A stretch of 36,757 bases of DNA, taken from Eimeria necatrix. Lineage: Eukaryota > Apicomplexa > Conoidasida > Eucoccidiorida > Eimeriidae. Position 1 is the first letter of the stretch. Every line of letters begins with the position of its first letter. Below are positions 34,286 through 36,757 of the stretch, in pieces. Below the pieces are notes generated by a model. The model saw only the letters and a list, made by a program, of their open reading frames with translations, searched no databases and had not been told where the DNA came from. A program made the translations under genes and the position numbers. The stretch spans positions 52,099 to 88,855 of the forward strand of contig NW_013651747.1 in NCBI RefSeq assembly GCF_000499385.1. Direction: 5' to 3'.

Positions 34286-36157
34286 GACTCCTGCTGCTGT
34301 TGCTGCTGGCAGTGGCGTTGCTGCTGCTGCTGCTGCTGCTGGGGGGCCTTCGGGGGTGAGGGGAGACAGCGATATTCCGCCGGCCCCCACCCCAAGTCTG
34401 TCTGCTGCTGCTGCAGCAGGAGTAAGAGCAGCAGCAGCAGCAGCAGGAGCAGCAGCAGGAGCAGCAGCAGCAGCAGCAGATGGCTCTCGCCACGCTGCAG
34501 GCCCTGAGGGCGGGTTCACGGAGATGCGGGGCTCTTGCTGCTGCTGAGCTGCTGCTGGCTGCAGCGCAGCAGCAGCAGCTGGTTTTGCTGCTGCGCCACA
34601 ACACCCACAAACAACATTTTAAAAAATAATTAATAAATATATAAACACAATCTCCATTATTTATTCTCCATTCCTTATTATTTATAACGCTATTTAGCCA
34701 CCCCTATCTACTCATTCTACCTGCATGCATGCACAAACATGCATGCATGCATGCATGCATGCAGAAGGCAGCTGGAACTGGGGAAAAGAATACTGACGCA
34801 TTCCCGAGAGAAACAAGCGCATGCAAGTGTGTCACTTGTTTGTTTTATTGCGTCAAAAAGCCTCAAAAAGTCCATTTGAAGCCATTTAAAGCCGTTTAAA
34901 AGAATAAAAAACAATTAAAAACAATTAAAATCAATTTAAATCAATTAAATCGATTTAAAACCACTAAAAACGAGCTAAAGTCCCCGAAAAGGGCCCCAAA
35001 GCACGCCCACTTCTCTTGTGGCGCTGCAGCGCAGCAGGGGGCCCCTGGGGGCCCCGCAGCGCCGCAGGCTGCGGCGCTGCTGCTGAAAGGGCCCTCAAAG
35101 TGGGGGCCCTCAGGGCCCGGCACTGCAGCAGCAGCTGCTGCGTTGCTGCTGCTTCAGCTCGCTGGATTGCTGCTGCTGTCACTCCCTGCGGTGTACAGAC
35201 ACCCCACAACGCCCCCTTCAAGGGACACTCCACGCCAAAGGCGCGCAGCTAGCTAGCCAGCTAGCTAGCTAGCTGGCTAGCTAGCTAGCTGGCTGGCTAG
35301 CTAGCTAGCTGGCTAGCTAGCTAGCTAGCTGGCTAGCTGGCTGGCTAGCTAGGTGGATAGCTATCTGGCTAGCTAGTTGGTTTGCTAGCTGGCTAGCTAG
35401 CTGGCCAGACAAATGGCCCGCTAGACAGACGGCTATCCGGCTGGCCAGCTAGCTAGCTAGATACGCAGCTAGCTAGCCAGCTAGCTAGCTAGCTAGCTAG
35501 CTAGCTAGGCTTGCAGGAATCAAGTCTAGATGTGCGCATGCGAGCAGCAAATCACAGGCAAAAGGGAGGAATGCAAAAAAACATAAAGTGGTAAAGATTA
35601 CAAAAAGTGGAAGCATGCATTTAATTAAGAAGACAAACGGATTGGTGTGTCTGTGCAGCTTGGGGTGTACATACACTGCGTCTAGACAGCGGAGAGGAGC
35701 GCAGTTGCAGAATAAATAAAAGCAAATTGTGATGGATGAGAAATAAATGTTTAAATGCCATTTAAATAAAATAAATAAATCACATTTAGGTGTCTGGATC
35801 GCAAACACTGAGTGGGCAGGTTCAGGTGTACATACACCGCAACTCAGCAAGGACTGGGGCGGCAGCCCGCAGCCAAACTGCGGAAAAAGAAAATAAAAGA
35901 AATAAAAATAAAATAAAATGAAATAAAAATGAAATAAAATAAAATAAATAATTAAATTGAATTCAAATTAATTGAAAACCCACGGAAACATCTATGTGGC
36001 TGTGGCGGTGCAGCAGCAGCTGCGCCTGCAGCAGCGCAGCACGCAGCAGCGGCTGCTGCTGCAGCAGCTGCTGCAGCAGCGAACCCGTAGAGGGCAGCAG
36101 CAGCCGCAGCTCCTCCAGCAGCTGCTCGAGGTCTCCCAAAGTGAAGGCCTCAGCAGC
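33515..36157 (-). CDS. CSTF2: CstF-64 homologue (CSTF2/Rna15), 3' part: hinge and C-terminal domain
   Basis: Recognised exons on the minus strand are 36157-35984 (hinge), 34228-33992 or longer (low-complexity linker), 33871-33783, and 33638-33515. The last three join in consistent phases. The hinge exon reads FTLGDLEQLLEELRLLLP, then LLQQQPLLRAALLQAQLLL, matching the CstF-64 hinge core 'LL..NPQLAYALLQAQ'. The last exon, VLHITHAEVARLEPQHRQQI followed by FSLRRALRARG, matches the C-terminal Pcf11-binding domain 'VL.LT..QI..LPPEQRQ.I..L'. The linker is rich in Ala, Gln and Ser (KRKAEEELLQPP, LSEEEARAPPAAEALIEEL). The protein acts in mRNA 3'-end cleavage. The N-terminal RRM is not visible and should lie beyond the right edge. 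Exons between 34228 and 35984 are unresolved; a candidate starts at 35189, after a GGTGTCTGTACACCGCAG acceptor-like site. The domain call is by pattern only. Confidence 0.6.
33646..33740. repeat. AAAT-type simple repeat
   Basis: AATAAATAAA-type run in the last CSTF2-like intron. Read on the minus strand it is a T-rich tract leading to the TTATTCTTCAG acceptor at 33639. Confidence 0.85.
33880..33978. repeat. AT-only palindromic block (AATTAATT type)
   Basis: About 100 nt of AATTAAATTAATTTGAATTA type sequence, rich in self-complementary pieces, in a CSTF2-like intron. Confidence 0.8.
35190..35203 (-). other. GGTGTCTGTACACC element before a possible 3' splice site
   Basis: On the minus strand the palindrome runs directly into GCAG, an acceptor for the candidate exon GVTAAAIQRAEAAATQQ. 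Two more copies lie at 35664-35677 and 35825-35838. Confidence 0.5.
35246..35512. repeat. (CTAG/GCTA)n array
   Basis: About 265 nt of GCTAGCTA with GGCTGG and GCCAG interruptions and a few ATAGCTATC variants. Confidence 0.9.
35880..35960. repeat. AAATAAAAT simple repeat
   Basis: A-rich AAAATAAAAT run just 3' (minus sense) of the hinge exon. Confidence 0.85.
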
Positions 36158-36177
36158 CTGCAGCAAACCCACTCTCG

Positions 36178-36212
36178 AGGGTTTAGGGTTTAGGGTTTAG
36201 GGTTTAGGGTTT
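36178..36212 (+). repeat. Interstitial telomere-type repeat, five AGGGTTT units
   Basis: Five exact AGGGTTT heptamers followed by GGGG, 20 nt from the CSTF2-like hinge exon. This heptamer is the plant/coccidian telomere motif and is known as a dispersed repeat in Eimeria. Confidence 0.95.
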
Positions 36213-36757
36213 GGGGAGCTTTCGGCGCAGGAAAATGAAATTTGAAATTAAATAATAAAATAAAAAAGAAATAAAGAAAATAAATAAAAGGGAAAGGGAA
36301 AAGAAAAACGAAAAAGATAAAACAAAAAGCCAAAAGTGTCTTATTAGGACCCAAAAGGAAACAAAAAGACAAAGAGAAAAAGAATATAAAAAGAAATAAG
36401 AAACACCAAAAGAAGCAAAAAATAAAAATAAAAATAAAACAAAATAAAACAAAATAAAACAAAATAAAACAAAATAAAATTCAAATAAAAGAAATGACAA
36501 AAAGATTTAAACCCACCGCAACAGCTGCTGGAGTTAAACAGCCACTTGAGTCAAATAACCCAACAGTAGAGGGGGCCCCCTCAGTACCCTCTCTAGGGGG
36601 GCCCCCATGGGGGCCCCCATGGGGGCCCCCATGGGGGCCCCCGTGGGGGCCCCCCTGGGGCCCACTTGGGAGGAACTTGCGGCGGGGCCCCTGTTCACTC
36701 CAGTCCACTCGAATGGGTCTTCCTATAAACAAATAAATAAATAAATAAATAAATAAA
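36213..36757. repeat. A-rich simple repeats and GGGGGCCCCCAT array
   Basis: 36240-36485 is A-rich, with AAAATAAAAC repeated about five times at its end. 36596-36657 is a 12-nt, nearly self-complementary GGGGGCCCCCAT unit in about five copies. 36727-36757 is AAAT repeat running off the window. No coding region is supported. Confidence 0.8.

Larger units (their letters stand above)
34229..35983. other. Long intronic stretch of the CSTF2-like gene, exons unresolved
   Basis: From 34229 to about 34600 the minus strand stays open with Ala/Pro tracts and may be coding. 34735-34762 holds TGCATGCA. 34840-34980 is A-rich. 35000-35180 is GC-rich with GGGGGCCCC motifs and may hold an exon ending at 34964. 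35246-35512 is a CTAG array, and 35640-35840 carries two palindromic elements. Confidence 0.45.

Overview
This looks like nuclear DNA of a coccidian apicomplexan, most likely an Eimeria species. Three things point there: very heavy CAG/CTG tracts in exons, introns and spacers; an interstitial telomere-type AGGGTTT array; and an alpha-tubulin of Toxoplasma type. The genes are intron-rich with GT-AG junctions, and repeat-rich stretches alternate with a repeat-poor one (about 15.2-20.9 kb). All calls come from reading the sequence by eye; exon joins were checked for phase, but no search or alignment was run.

Layout. 1-4943: TGCATGCA and CAG/CTG repeats, no gene supported. 4944-11494 (+): 12-exon Bfr1-like coiled-coil protein whose introns are filled with different minisatellites, with a 100-N gap in intron 5. 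13031-13114 (-): tRNA-Tyr with an 11-nt intron. 13802-15221 (+): PSMD9/Nas2-type proteasome assembly chaperone. 16171-16811 (+): 52-aa Cys-rich zinc-ribbon-like microprotein, spliced. 18815-19831 (+): conserved-looking protein of unknown function. 20197-20859 (-), 21260-21641 (+) and 22468-22901 (+): small tentative genes. 22110-22379 (-): TOM22-like mitochondrial import receptor. 23028-29022 (+): NSUN2/Trm4 tRNA cytosine-5 methyltransferase, about 12 exons. 30640-32615 (+): alpha-tubulin, 453 aa. 32616-33155: three extra copies of its C-terminal tail. 33515-36157 (-): 3' part of a CstF-64 (CSTF2/Rna15) homologue, with hinge and C-terminal domains. The last 600 bases are simple repeats.

How the genes fit together. 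They are unrelated housekeeping genes (translation and RNA modification, mRNA 3'-end processing, proteasome assembly, mitochondrial import, cytoskeleton), each with its own promoter; there is no operon. The most unusual material is: (i) the tandem tubulin tail cassettes, whose differences are almost all synonymous; (ii) a recurrent 14-bp palindrome of the GGTGTATGTACACC type, often just upstream of a 3' splice site; (iii) repeat expansion that repeatedly abuts or includes 3' splice sites; (iv) three short near-perfect hairpins in or beside otherwise plain sequence.
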